A stretch of 64,000 nt of DNA. Origin: Corallococcus sp. EGB (GTDB lineage: Bacteria > Myxococcota > Myxococcia > Myxococcales > Myxococcaceae). Where the stretch lies: positions 6,855,356 to 6,919,355 of the forward strand of contig NZ_CP079946.1 of assembly GCF_019968905.1 (NCBI RefSeq), written 5' to 3'. The position numbers and the translations under genes are program-made. Shown here piece by piece: positions 24,725-33,371 of this stretch. Each line of letters starts with the position of its first letter. The first letter of the stretch is position 1. The notes under the pieces were generated by a model. It did not search any database, had not been told where the DNA came from, and saw only the letters and a list, made by a program, of their open reading frames with translations.

Positions 24725-26170
24725 TCAGCGCGGAGGACGGAAGACGTACTGGTACACCGGGGACTCGCTGCCGGGCGGGTACTCGGCGTCCATGAAGGCG
24801 ATGCGCGCGTGGTGGGTGATGAGCACGTCCTGGAGGCTGTCGTAGAGCACCACCACGTTCGTGGCCTTCCCGGTGGCGGGGTCCAGGTCCACGCGCACCT
24901 TCAGGTTGCCCTTGAGGTCGGGCTTCTCCATCAGGTGCTCCAGGTACAGCGCCACCAGCGCCAGGGACACGCGGTCGTAGATCTGCTCCACCGTGCCCTT
25001 CGCGGGCGTGGCGGGCAGCCGCAGCTTCTTGTTCAGCTGCGCGGCCTCCTCCGCGGCCTCGGGCACCGGATGCTCCGGAGCGGCGAGCGCCGCGCGGTAC
25101 GCCGCCACGGCCTCGAAGTAGCGCTCCTGCTTGAGCAGCATCCGCGCCCGCCGCACCTGGATGTCCGCGCGCTCCGGCGCCAGCGCCGCCGCCTGCTCCA
25201 ACCGCGCCTCCATGCCGGCCAGGTCCGGCTTCGCCTCCGCGAGCGTCGCCAGCCGAAGCAACGGCTCCGGATCCCTGGGCGTCGCCGCGGCCAGACGCAC
25301 CAGCGCCTTCGCCTCGTCCTCCGGGCGGTCCAGCTCCACGTTGAGCTTCACCCACGAGGCGAGCACCGCAGGGTCCGCGCCCCCCAGCGTCGCGTAGCGC
25401 TCCAGCATCTTCACCGCCTGCGCCTTGTCCCCGGCGGCGAGCCACGCCTCCGCCTGCCGCCGGTGCGCCTCGCGGTCATGCGGCTGGAGCGCGACGAGCA
25501 GCGCCCCGGCCTCCGCGCCCGCCCGCGCGTCCCCGGCCTCGCGGGCCAGCCGCGACAGCACCTGGAGCGCCTCCGGCTGCTCCGGCCAGTCCTTCACCGA
25601 GCGGACCAGGAGCGCCCGCGACTCCGCGGCGCCTCCGGGCCGGCCCGCCAGCAGCAGCGCCAGGTCCGTGCGGAAGCGCGGGATGTCCAGCTTCGCCAAG
25701 GCCTCGCGCAGCCGGCCCTCCGCCTCCGCGGGCTTGCCTTCCGCCTGGAGCCGCAGGCCGTCCGCCCAGAGCGCGGGCGCGAACCCGGGCACGGCCTTCC
25801 GGGCGGCCTCCAGCGGCGCGGCCGCGTCCTTCAACATCTTCCAGCGCACGTACACGAGCCCCATGCCCACGTGCGGCCACGGGTTCTCCGGGTACATCAC
25901 CGCCAGCGCCTTGAACTCGCTGAAGCTCTCCTCCGACGGCAGCGCGAGGAAGGCCCGGTACACGCGCGGCATCGGGTCCCTGGGCGTCTTCGCCTCCTGC
26001 GCGTCCAGCTCCGTGCGCAGCGTGCTGGGGCTGCCCTGCACGCGCGCCGTGTCCATCCGCTGGAGCATCGCCATGCCCTCCGCGGCCGGAGCAGGGACCG
26101 GCCGGGCGCCCCAGGCAGGGAGCGCGGCCAGCGCGGACAACAGCAGGCACGTCAGGACTCGCGACGTCAT
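24725..26170 (-). CDS. Exported TPR protein with TonB/AgmX-like C-terminal domain
   Basis: A 481-residue protein with an N-terminal signal (MTSRVLTCLLLSALAALPAWG, cleavage after AWG). From ~residue 30 to 370 it is nearly all alpha-helical TPR-like repeats (e.g. PLEAARKAVPGFAPALWADG, QAVKMLERYATLGG, EAVAAYRAALAAPEHP). The last ~90 residues are different: YDRVSLALVALYLEHLMEKPD, then GNLKVRVDLDPATGKATNVVVLYDSLQD, resembling the AgmX/TonB-C domain used by myxobacterial motility and energy-transfer proteins. A scaffold or assembly role in the envelope is inferred. Confidence 0.75.
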   Translation of the reverse strand: MTSRVLTCLLLSALAALPAWGARPVPAPAAEGMAMLQRMDTARVQGSPSTLRTELDAQEAKTPRDPMPRVYRAFLALPSEESFSEFKALAVMYPENPWPHVGMGLVYVRWKMLKDAAAPLEAARKAVPGFAPALWADGLRLQAEGKPAEAEGRLREALAKLDIPRFRTDLALLLAGRPGGAAESRALLVRSVKDWPEQPEALQVLSRLAREAGDARAGAEAGALLVALQPHDREAHRRQAEAWLAAGDKAQAVKMLERYATLGGADPAVLASWVKLNVELDRPEDEAKALVRLAAATPRDPEPLLRLATLAEAKPDLAGMEARLEQAAALAPERADIQVRRARMLLKQERYFEAVAAYRAALAAPEHPVPEAAEEAAQLNKKLRLPATPAKGTVEQIYDRVSLALVALYLEHLMEKPDLKGNLKVRVDLDPATGKATNVVVLYDSLQDVLITHHARIAFMDAEYPPGSESPVYQYVFRPPR

Positions 26171-26403
26171 CAGGACCCAGAAAGGTGCCGAGCCAAGGGG
26201 GAGCCGGGGCCCCGGACGCTACCAGATGCCCACGCCTGGCGACCGCGTGGAGTGCTTCCACACCTTGCGTGAATTCCATGGATACATGCGATGTTTCACG
26301 GCGCCGGAACGGGGCGGAATGACCCCGAAGGGCGACCGCGCATTCGAGCGCCGAACTTCACCCGGGCGGTAGGTCTTGACCAGAACGCGCGGTGCTGGGC
26401 GGA

Positions 26404-26973
26404 ATGGCATCCATGGCCACCGCCGAGAAACTCGTATTCCCGACCATCGTCGAAGGACTCTTCGTTCGGGGATTGGCCGGGAGGGTGCCCTTCGCCCTCA
26501 AGGAGCAGCTGCGCAAGGAGGGGCTGGACCTGGACCGCCCCCTTCAGCCGGCGTACTCGCTGGACACGTGGACGCGCTGCGTGGCGCTGACCGCGAAGAC
26601 GCTCCACCCGGAGCAGCCGGACGCGGTGGCGTGGCGGATGCTGGGCGAGCGGATGATCGACGGCTATCGCGACACGATGGTGGGCCGGGCGCTGCTGGGC
26701 GTGCTGCGGCTCATCGGGCCCAAGCGGATGCTGCACCGCACGCAGCACAGCTTCCGCACCGGCAACAACTACACCGAGGTGCGCATCACTGAACGTGGCG
26801 AGCGCGAGGCGGACCTCTGGCTCAACGAGCCCGGCCTGCTGCGCTACTTCAAGCAGGGCGTGATGCTGGCCACGGTGCGCGCCGCCAGCGGTCCGGCCAC
26901 GCAGGTGGACGTCGTCCAGTTCGACGACGAGAGCGTCACCTACCGCGTGTCCTGGGGCGCGCCCGGCGCCTGA
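26404..26973 (+). CDS. DUF2378 (TIGR02265) protein, myxobacterial family
   Basis: A ~189-residue protein of the family amplified in Myxococcales. Signature parts: TIVEGLFVRGLAGRVP near the start, RPLQPAYSLDTWTRCV, AWRMLGERMIDGYRDTMVGRALLGVLRLIGPKRML, TGNNYTEVRITERGE, LWLNEPGLLRYF. The family has no assigned function. An ATG at 26413 would remove three residues. It diverges from the TPR gene over a 233-nt gap without visible genes. Confidence 0.85.
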   Translation: MASMATAEKLVFPTIVEGLFVRGLAGRVPFALKEQLRKEGLDLDRPLQPAYSLDTWTRCVALTAKTLHPEQPDAVAWRMLGERMIDGYRDTMVGRALLGVLRLIGPKRMLHRTQHSFRTGNNYTEVRITERGEREADLWLNEPGLLRYFKQGVMLATVRAASGPATQVDVVQFDDESVTYRVSWGAPGA

Positions 26974-27110
26974 TCCGGCGGAAGGAGCGCCCCCTCCCCG
27001 CGGCCCCGCGACCGCGGGGACCCTTGCCCGCACGGGGCCCCATCTGCCAGCGTGAAGGCGTACGCGCGACGTCCAGGCCGTGAACGGCCGCGCGAAGAGG
27101 GGGCTCCATC

Positions 27111-28184
27111 ATGCTGTCGAGCAAGCGCGCCAACCAGCCGCGCTGGAACGGTCAACAGCGGGGATTCTTCGAGATCTGGTTCCTGGTGGTGCTCGACCCG
27201 GGCGGAGATCGCGCCTGGTGGTTGCGCTACACCCTGTTCACCCCGGCGCCGGGCAGCCCTGGCGAGCCTCGCGCCACGCTCTGGGCGGCGGCGTTCGACT
27301 GCGCGTCGCAGGACCGGCCCGCGGTGGCGCTCAAGGCCATCCACCCGGCCTCCGCCTTCAGCGCGCTGCCCTCCGGGGGCGTGCGCATCGCGGACTCGGA
27401 GCTGACGCCCGGCCACTGCCACGGCCAGGTGGCCAGCGGAGGGCACTGCATCGCGTGGGACCTGCGCTTCCAGGGCGGACACGCCGGGCCGGTGCGCCGC
27501 GAGCCGCGAGGCACCTCGCTGTTGCCCCTGCCCACGCGCGTCGCCCACGTGCACGACGACGTCCTCTTCGAGGGCGCGGTGACGGTGGACGGCGAGCGCA
27601 TCGACGTGAAGGGCGCGCCGGGCCTGCAGAAGCACCTGTGGGGCCACCGCCGGCTGGAGGAGCTCACGTGGCTGTACTGCCCGCGCTTCGCCGAGGACCC
27701 CGACGCGCGGCTGGAGATCATGGCGGTGCGCGCGAAGCGCCAGCGGGGCCACCCGCGGCTGTCGCCCATCTACCTGCGCACGCGCGACGCCGAGCACACG
27801 TTCCATGAAATGCCCCACCTGCTCTTGAGCCGCGTGACGTCGCCCTCGGCCGGGGAGCTGTCCTTCCGCGCCGCCTCCGCCACCGTGGCCGTGGAGGGCC
27901 GCGCGTGGTGCGACCCGCGCACGCTGGTGGGCTATGCGTACCGCGACCCCACGGGCTGGGACGTGCTGGTGGCCCAGAGCGACGTGGCCCGGTGCGAGCT
28001 CCAACGCTTCTCCCGGCCCCATCCGCTCGCGGCGTGGAGGCCCACCGGACTGCTCACCTCCACCGTGGGCGCGCTGGAGTTCCACGGCCCGGAGCCCATG
28101 GCGGGCGTGCGGTACATCCCCTGGGACGGCACGTCGCTCGAGGAGAAGGCGTCCGACGCCGCACCGGCCCTGGGCACGGGCTGA
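27111..28184 (+). CDS. Lipocalin-like protein of unknown function (CrtC/AttH-like, tentative)
   Basis: A 357-residue cytosolic protein without signal or membrane spans. FFEIWFLVVLDP, WWLRYTLFTPAPG, LWAAAFDC, GHCIAWDLRFQGGH and LQKHLWGHRRLEELTWLYCPRF recall the two-lobed lipocalin fold of carotenoid 1,2-hydratase (CrtC) and AttH. In such enzymes a central acid residue protonates an isoprenoid double bond, but no carotenoid genes are nearby. I treat this as an unassigned member, not a CrtC. ATG 27111 follows 137 nt of non-coding sequence. Confidence 0.55.
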   Translation: MLSSKRANQPRWNGQQRGFFEIWFLVVLDPGGDRAWWLRYTLFTPAPGSPGEPRATLWAAAFDCASQDRPAVALKAIHPASAFSALPSGGVRIADSELTPGHCHGQVASGGHCIAWDLRFQGGHAGPVRREPRGTSLLPLPTRVAHVHDDVLFEGAVTVDGERIDVKGAPGLQKHLWGHRRLEELTWLYCPRFAEDPDARLEIMAVRAKRQRGHPRLSPIYLRTRDAEHTFHEMPHLLLSRVTSPSAGELSFRAASATVAVEGRAWCDPRTLVGYAYRDPTGWDVLVAQSDVARCELQRFSRPHPLAAWRPTGLLTSTVGALEFHGPEPMAGVRYIPWDGTSLEEKASDAAPALGTG

Positions 28185-28341
28185 GGCCGGGCCGCGCGTC
28201 TCCGCCTTCGGGGAGGGACGGGCTTGCGGGATGGGGCCCGCGGTGCCGCACGAGCGGCGCCCGAGCCAGGGGCACCGGCTGTGGATGGGGACGACCGTGG
28301 CCACCCTCTGGGGTGACGGCCCGCCGCTCCCCTGAATCCCC

Positions 28342-30483
28342 ATGCACCGGCTGCTGAGACACCTCCAGTCGCTTCTCCGCGTGGAGCCCGGAAGACCGGC
28401 CCTGTGGGCGGGTATCCGGGCGGCCGTCTCCACCGCCCTGCCCCTGTGTCTGGCGTACCTGCTCACCGTGCCCGAGGCGGGCTGGGCGGGCCTCACGGGG
28501 CTGCTCGTCACGCTCGCGGACAAGGGCGGCTCGTATCGGACGCGGGCGCGCATCATGGGGGTGGTGACGGTGCTGGGGGCGCTCGTCGGCATGCTCTTGG
28601 CGCCCGCGGGGGCCACGTACACGGTGGACGCCACGCTGCTGCTGTTGGGCGTCACGGCGGCGAACTTCGCGCGCTGCTACGGCGAGACGGCGGGCTCCGT
28701 GGGCGGGCAGCTCGCCGTCATCTTCGTCGTGTCGCTCGGCGCACCCGCGGCCTCGCTCCGGGAGGCGGTGCTGCGCGGCGCTTCGCTCCTGCTGGGAGGC
28801 GTGTGGGCGATGACCCTGTCGCTGCTCTTGTGGCCGCTCAGGCCCTACCGGCCCGCGCGCCGGGCGGTGGCTCGCGTGTACGCGAGGCTGGGGATTGCGG
28901 CGGAGGAGCTGCGAAGGGCCACGCTGGAGGGGGCCACGCCGGATGCATGGGCGGAAGGGTTGAAGCGCCATGCCGGCATCCGCCCGGAGATCGAACACGC
29001 GCGCGACGTGCTCGCGGCCACGCGGCGCGGGAGGCCGGACGAGTCCCGGCGCGGCGAACACCTGCTGGTGCTGGTGGAGCAGGCGGAGCCCATGGTGGCG
29101 CTGCTCAGCGCGCTGGCGGAGGCGATGCAGGTGGTGGGGCGCGACCCGCACCTGTACGCGACGCGCGAGCGCGTGGCCCGGCTGTGCGAGGCCTTCGCCG
29201 CGATGGACCAGTGGGTCATGCGGGCGCTCCAACAGGAACGCAATGAAGGCATGCGCGCGCCGCCGCGGCTGGCGCTGAAGCCCCGGAGCCGGCAGCAGCC
29301 CGCGAGGATGGCCGCGCCGCCGGTGCGCCGGGGCGCGGAGGGGCCCCTGTCCACCCACGTGGCCACGCTGCTGGACCGGCTGCGCGAGCACGCGGGCGTG
29401 GCGCACGAGACGGCATCGGGACTGCTCTTCGGAGACCCGGTGCCGGCGCGCGGCAGGCACACGGTGGGCGGCCAGGGTGAGGCGCGGGGGTTCTCTGTGT
29501 GGCGGCCGATCCGGGACCACCTGCACCGGGACTCGGTGGTGCTGCGGCACGCGCTGCGCACGGGGATGGTGGCCACGGCGGCGCTGGGGCTGACGCGGGC
29601 GTTGCAGGTGGGCGACGCGCACTGGGTGAGCCTCGTGGTCATCTCCATTCTCCAGCCCTACGCGGGCAGCACGGAGGAGCGCGTGCTCCAGCGCACGGTG
29701 GGGACGCTGGTGGGCGCGAGCCTGGCGGCGCTCATCGCGACCACGGTGCACACGCCGCCCATGATGATTGGCGTCATCAGCGGGCTGACGGCCATCTCCG
29801 TGTCCCTGCTGCCGCTGAACTTCGGCGCGTTCCAGGTGTTGCTCACGCCGGACTACCTGCTGATGGCCACGCTCAGCTCGGGGGACTGGCGGGTGGCGTC
29901 GCAGCGCTCCCTGGGCGTGCTCATCGCGGGGGCGATGGCGCTGGTGGGCTCGTGGACGCTGTGGCCCAGCCCGGAGCGGCGCCGCTTCCCGGACGCGGCG
30001 GCCTCCGCCCTGCGCGCGGACGGCAGGTACCTGCAACAGCTGGCCACGCACCGCAGCGGCACGGAGCCCGCGGTGAACGAGGAGCGCCGCCGCCTGGACC
30101 AGGCATTGCTGGAGGCGGAGTCGTCCTTCCAGCGGTTGCTGACGGAGTACCGGGGCCCGCCCGGCCACCTGGAGCCGGGCATGGCGCTGCTCACCTACGC
30201 GAGGCGGTTCGCGGTGGCGGTGACGGCGCTGGGCACGGGGCGGTTCGACGGCAGGACGAACTCGGTGCTGCCGCAGCAGCTCGCGCAGCGCGCCAGCGAC
30301 AGCCTGGAGTTGCTCGCCCGCGCGCTGCAGGAGCGGCGAGAGCCCCCGCCCCTGCCGGCCCTGGCGCTGCCGCGCACCAGCGACGACCCCGTGCTGGGCG
30401 CGCTGCTGGAGCGCGTGCCCCGGCAGCTGGGCATCCTTCACGGCGCCGTGACACGCATCAACGAGGACCCGACGCTGCGCTGA
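28342..30483 (+). CDS. FUSC-family membrane protein (YccS/aromatic acid exporter-like)
   Basis: A 713-residue protein with two blocks of hydrophobic helices (residues ~25-170 and ~410-545) separated by a ~240-residue cytosolic part. The first block has WAGIRAAVSTALPLCLAYLLTV and WAGLTGLLVTLADKGGSYRTRARIMGVV; the second has HWVSLVVISILQPYAGSTEERVLQRTVGTLVGAS, the typical FUSC/YccS motif (QP..g.T..R...Rv.GT..G). This family includes p-hydroxybenzoate exporters AaeB and fusaric-acid resistance proteins. The substrate is unknown; no membrane-fusion partner is adjacent. Confidence 0.85.
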   Translation: MHRLLRHLQSLLRVEPGRPALWAGIRAAVSTALPLCLAYLLTVPEAGWAGLTGLLVTLADKGGSYRTRARIMGVVTVLGALVGMLLAPAGATYTVDATLLLLGVTAANFARCYGETAGSVGGQLAVIFVVSLGAPAASLREAVLRGASLLLGGVWAMTLSLLLWPLRPYRPARRAVARVYARLGIAAEELRRATLEGATPDAWAEGLKRHAGIRPEIEHARDVLAATRRGRPDESRRGEHLLVLVEQAEPMVALLSALAEAMQVVGRDPHLYATRERVARLCEAFAAMDQWVMRALQQERNEGMRAPPRLALKPRSRQQPARMAAPPVRRGAEGPLSTHVATLLDRLREHAGVAHETASGLLFGDPVPARGRHTVGGQGEARGFSVWRPIRDHLHRDSVVLRHALRTGMVATAALGLTRALQVGDAHWVSLVVISILQPYAGSTEERVLQRTVGTLVGASLAALIATTVHTPPMMIGVISGLTAISVSLLPLNFGAFQVLLTPDYLLMATLSSGDWRVASQRSLGVLIAGAMALVGSWTLWPSPERRRFPDAAASALRADGRYLQQLATHRSGTEPAVNEERRRLDQALLEAESSFQRLLTEYRGPPGHLEPGMALLTYARRFAVAVTALGTGRFDGRTNSVLPQQLAQRASDSLELLARALQERREPPPLPALALPRTSDDPVLGALLERVPRQLGILHGAVTRINEDPTLR

Positions 30484-30570
30484 CGGCCAGGGGGAAGGGC
30501 CACGTCCTCCGGCGGGACCTGACGTCCCACGACGTTGTCACCTTTCGTGAACACGATTCATACTCGCGAG

Positions 30571-31641
30571 ATGCCCCGGTCCTCCAAACCCTTCTCCATC
30601 GCTGATCGCCGCAAGGACGACCCCACCTTCAATCCCTTCAACGTCCTGCGGGACGGCGTCGAGGAACCGGAGCCGGAGCCCGCGCGGACTCCGGCCCCGC
30701 ACAAGACGGCGCTGCACTTCGTCTGGTACGGGACGGGCAAGCCGAACGACGCGAACACGAAGACGCCGAAGGCCATCGCGTCCGGCTTCTCCTCCGCGAC
30801 GGTGTACTTCTGGTGCCTGCCCCAGATGGCGCCCGAGTTCGAGAAGGCGCTGGGCAAGCGCGTCAAGGTCCATGGGCTGGACGAAGTCCTGGACGCGCCC
30901 GTCGTCCGCAAGGAATTGGGCGCGCTCCTGCTGGACAAGCTGGAGCAGCTCCTGGCGTTCTACCTGGGCAACAAAGGTCACGCGCCCGCCAAGGACATCC
31001 TGACGTTTCTGACGCTGGGCGTGAACGGCGGGTACTTCCTCGACGCGAACTGCGTCATCGAGGACCGCAAGCAGTTCGAGAAGATGCTCGCCCAGCCTCC
31101 GAAGGTCCCCACGTTCCTCAAGCTGGAGGACACCCTCACCTTCAATGCGAAGCCACCCGGCTTCATGAAGGACGAGCTGGCCCTGCAGATGGGCATGGAG
31201 GAGGACGCCACGGATGAGATGGCGCAGTTCAACGGCACCGACATGTGGGCCATGTACGCGCCGCCGCGGCACCCGATGATGTGGACGATTGCGCGCCACT
31301 ACATCGCCCGGGCGGAGGCCTTTGGCTTCTGCGGCGCCCCGGTCCAGCCCCGGAGCCTGCGCTCCCAGCTGCGCAACTCCTTCGTGGATGCGGAGTTCGC
31401 CCAGCAGAAGCGCACCCTGGCCGGCGCCCTGGGCATCCAGAGCATCTTCTCGGGCATGTACGAGCACATGCGGCGCCATGCGCAGTACCGGCCCGAGGAT
31501 GTGAACTGGAAGGTGGACGGCGTGAAGAACGGCACGGTCGAGGGCAGCGGCCGCGCGTTGTCACCGGCCTCCTCGAAGGCGGACTACTGGGTCGCGGCCC
31601 TGGGCATCACGAAGGGCCACGGGGACAGCTGGACGAAGTAG
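30571..31641 (+). CDS. TcdA/TcdB-like glycosyltransferase-fold protein with altered DXD
   Basis: A 356-residue soluble protein. The opening beta strand ALHFVWYGTGKPN and the later APAKDILTFLTLGVNGGYFLDANCVIED align in style with the GT-A 'sugar-binding region with DXD' of TcdA/TcdB toxins (HFVW at the start; DIL-x5-L-x3-GG-Y-LD). Where these have D-x-D, this protein reads D158-A159-N160, so metal or UDP-sugar binding may be altered. No signal is visible. ATG 30571 is preferred; an upstream TTG at 30535 would add 12 residues. Effector or sugar-transfer function is inference. Confidence 0.6.
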   Translation: MPRSSKPFSIADRRKDDPTFNPFNVLRDGVEEPEPEPARTPAPHKTALHFVWYGTGKPNDANTKTPKAIASGFSSATVYFWCLPQMAPEFEKALGKRVKVHGLDEVLDAPVVRKELGALLLDKLEQLLAFYLGNKGHAPAKDILTFLTLGVNGGYFLDANCVIEDRKQFEKMLAQPPKVPTFLKLEDTLTFNAKPPGFMKDELALQMGMEEDATDEMAQFNGTDMWAMYAPPRHPMMWTIARHYIARAEAFGFCGAPVQPRSLRSQLRNSFVDAEFAQQKRTLAGALGIQSIFSGMYEHMRRHAQYRPEDVNWKVDGVKNGTVEGSGRALSPASSKADYWVAALGITKGHGDSWTK

Positions 31642-31651
31642 CCGCGAGGGC

Positions 31652-32956
31652 TCAGGGAGTCGCCTGCGCCGCAACGGACGTGGTCGCGGCGACCAGGTTC
31701 CCCGCACCGTCCTTCGCCAGGCCATACAGCTTGATGGCGCCCGTCACGACGGGCAGACGCACGCGCCACGTCCCCGGAGTGCTCCCCTGCCGGGACTCCA
31801 GCACCGTCACCCGATCGCGCTCCGCCCGGAGCGCCGCGCCCCGGAAGTTGTAGGCGAAGGACACGTCCAGCGGCGTGGTGGAGGTGACGTCGAAGGCCAC
31901 GTCAGCCCACCCCTTCTCCACGCCCCGGACCTCCAGGCGTACCGCCACCGGCAGCGCGGGGTCGGGCTTCGTGCCTGTGTATGCCTCGCGCACCGCGTGC
32001 CATGCCGGCCGCATGGAGGTGCCGGACACCATTCCCAGCCACAGCCCGGTGTGGTCCAACGCCGAGCTGTAGTTGAAGACAAACAATCCCAGGCACCGGC
32101 CCGTCTGGACGTGCGGCGCCAGCGCGTTGCGCCAGCCATCCACGATGACGTCATATTTCTCCCCGTCTCCCGGCTCCTGGGGCACGCCGCGAGCATCCTT
32201 GGGGACCTCCCATTCCCCCTGCGCGCCGAACTCGGTGATGAACCAGGGCTTGCGCGCACCGGCTTGCTTCACCGCATCCGCAAGCGCGTGGATGCCCCGG
32301 CCGTAGACATTCAAGCCATACGCATCCAGTGAGGGGACGTACTTCTCCCAGAGCGGAATGCCCAGCGTCCAAGCATCCACGGACAGCACCGGGTGCGCGG
32401 TGTCCGCCTTCTTCACCGCGCGGACGACCTTCTCCAGGAAGCGCGCGTAGGCGACCTTCGAGGGCTCATCCGGCGAATTGAGGATGACCTCGTTGCCCAC
32501 GCCCCAAGCGAGCACCGCCGGATGGTCCTTGAACCGTCGCACCTGCGCGAGCGTGGCCTGGAGCTGCGCATCACGTCCCTTCGCGTCGCGCGCGTAATCA
32601 AAGGCGTCGTCGTTCTCCATGCCCGCGCGGCCCGGCCGCAGCCACAGCCCCACCAGGACACGGAGGCCGTGTTTGTGCGCGGCATCGAGCAGCGCGGCCG
32701 TTTCGTCGCCGGTGCCCCAGGTGCGCAGCGTGTTCACGCCAATGGCGCGCAGCCGTTCGCAATCCTTGTCGAAGTTCGCGGGCCCGCCCGTGCCACTGAA
32801 GGTGACGCCCTTCGCCACGTAGGGCTGGCCATCCACCTCCAGCTTCCATCCCGCCCCTGCCTCCAGGATGGCGGTGCGGGCCTCCACGTTCCACTCAGGC
32901 ACGAGGAGTGCGGTCAACAGCAGCAAACCAGCGGCAACAGCGCGGACAGTGGCCAT
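31652..32956 (-). CDS. Exported glycoside hydrolase (GH2/GH5-type TIM barrel)
   Basis: A 434-residue secreted protein with signal MATVRAVAAGLLLLTALLVP. An N-terminal small strand region (GWKLEVDGQPYVAKGVTFSGTGGP) leads into a TIM barrel. The acid/base Glu is in AWGVGNEVIL (E156) and the nucleophile Glu in PWFITEFGAQGEWE (E242), both conserved in clan GH-A. The last ~100 residues form a beta-domain (VAVRLEVRGVEKGWADVAFDV). The polysaccharide target cannot be named. ATG 32956 is selected because the signal begins there. It converges with the TcdA-like gene, 10 nt apart. Confidence 0.8.
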   Translation of the reverse strand: MATVRAVAAGLLLLTALLVPEWNVEARTAILEAGAGWKLEVDGQPYVAKGVTFSGTGGPANFDKDCERLRAIGVNTLRTWGTGDETAALLDAAHKHGLRVLVGLWLRPGRAGMENDDAFDYARDAKGRDAQLQATLAQVRRFKDHPAVLAWGVGNEVILNSPDEPSKVAYARFLEKVVRAVKKADTAHPVLSVDAWTLGIPLWEKYVPSLDAYGLNVYGRGIHALADAVKQAGARKPWFITEFGAQGEWEVPKDARGVPQEPGDGEKYDVIVDGWRNALAPHVQTGRCLGLFVFNYSSALDHTGLWLGMVSGTSMRPAWHAVREAYTGTKPDPALPVAVRLEVRGVEKGWADVAFDVTSTTPLDVSFAYNFRGAALRAERDRVTVLESRQGSTPGTWRVRLPVVTGAIKLYGLAKDGAGNLVAATTSVAAQATP

Positions 32957-33371
32957 GGAGGCCCGGAGTCTAGAGTCAAAACTCCTTGTAGTCCCCTCTC
33001 GCGTCAATCATCTGAACAGCATCAATCAGTCCCATCCTCCCCCCGCCTCTCATTGCGCAATTCATCTCGGTCACGCATGGGCAGGCTGATCCATCACCGG
33101 TCGGTCAGTCCAATCAGCAGACGCTCGGCGTCGAGGTCGATGAACATCCGTTCGAGTTCCGTGCGTGCTGGGACACGTGGGAACTGGCCATCACGAGGCA
33201 GGACTGCGCCCCACTCGATGTCCCCTGGGAGGCCCCTACACCGCGAGTTTCATGGAGGCGCAGGACGTCCAGCGGTGCACGGACCACGCTGTCGCCCCCT
33301 TCCGCGCCAGCCGGCCAGCCTCGCGGTAGCCCCGCGTCCCCAGCCTCCAGGTTTCGTGCTACTCCGGCGCC
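32957..33371. other. Intergenic stretch with a possible decayed ORF
   Basis: No start-to-stop gene of normal length is visible in these 415 nt between divergent genes. One plus-strand frame, 33121-33255, reads TLGVEVDEHPFEFRACWDTW and goes on as a protein-like segment (ELAITRQDCAPLDVPWEAP) before turning into Arg/Ser-rich sequence. It has no start codon and may be a fragment of a former gene or chance. Confidence 0.3.

Noticed and set aside
28054-30441. A 795-codon minus-strand open frame
   Set aside because: It is antisense to the FUSC gene, and its translation is dominated by Arg, His, Gln and Pro with no family motif, as expected for the opposite strand of GC-rich coding DNA.
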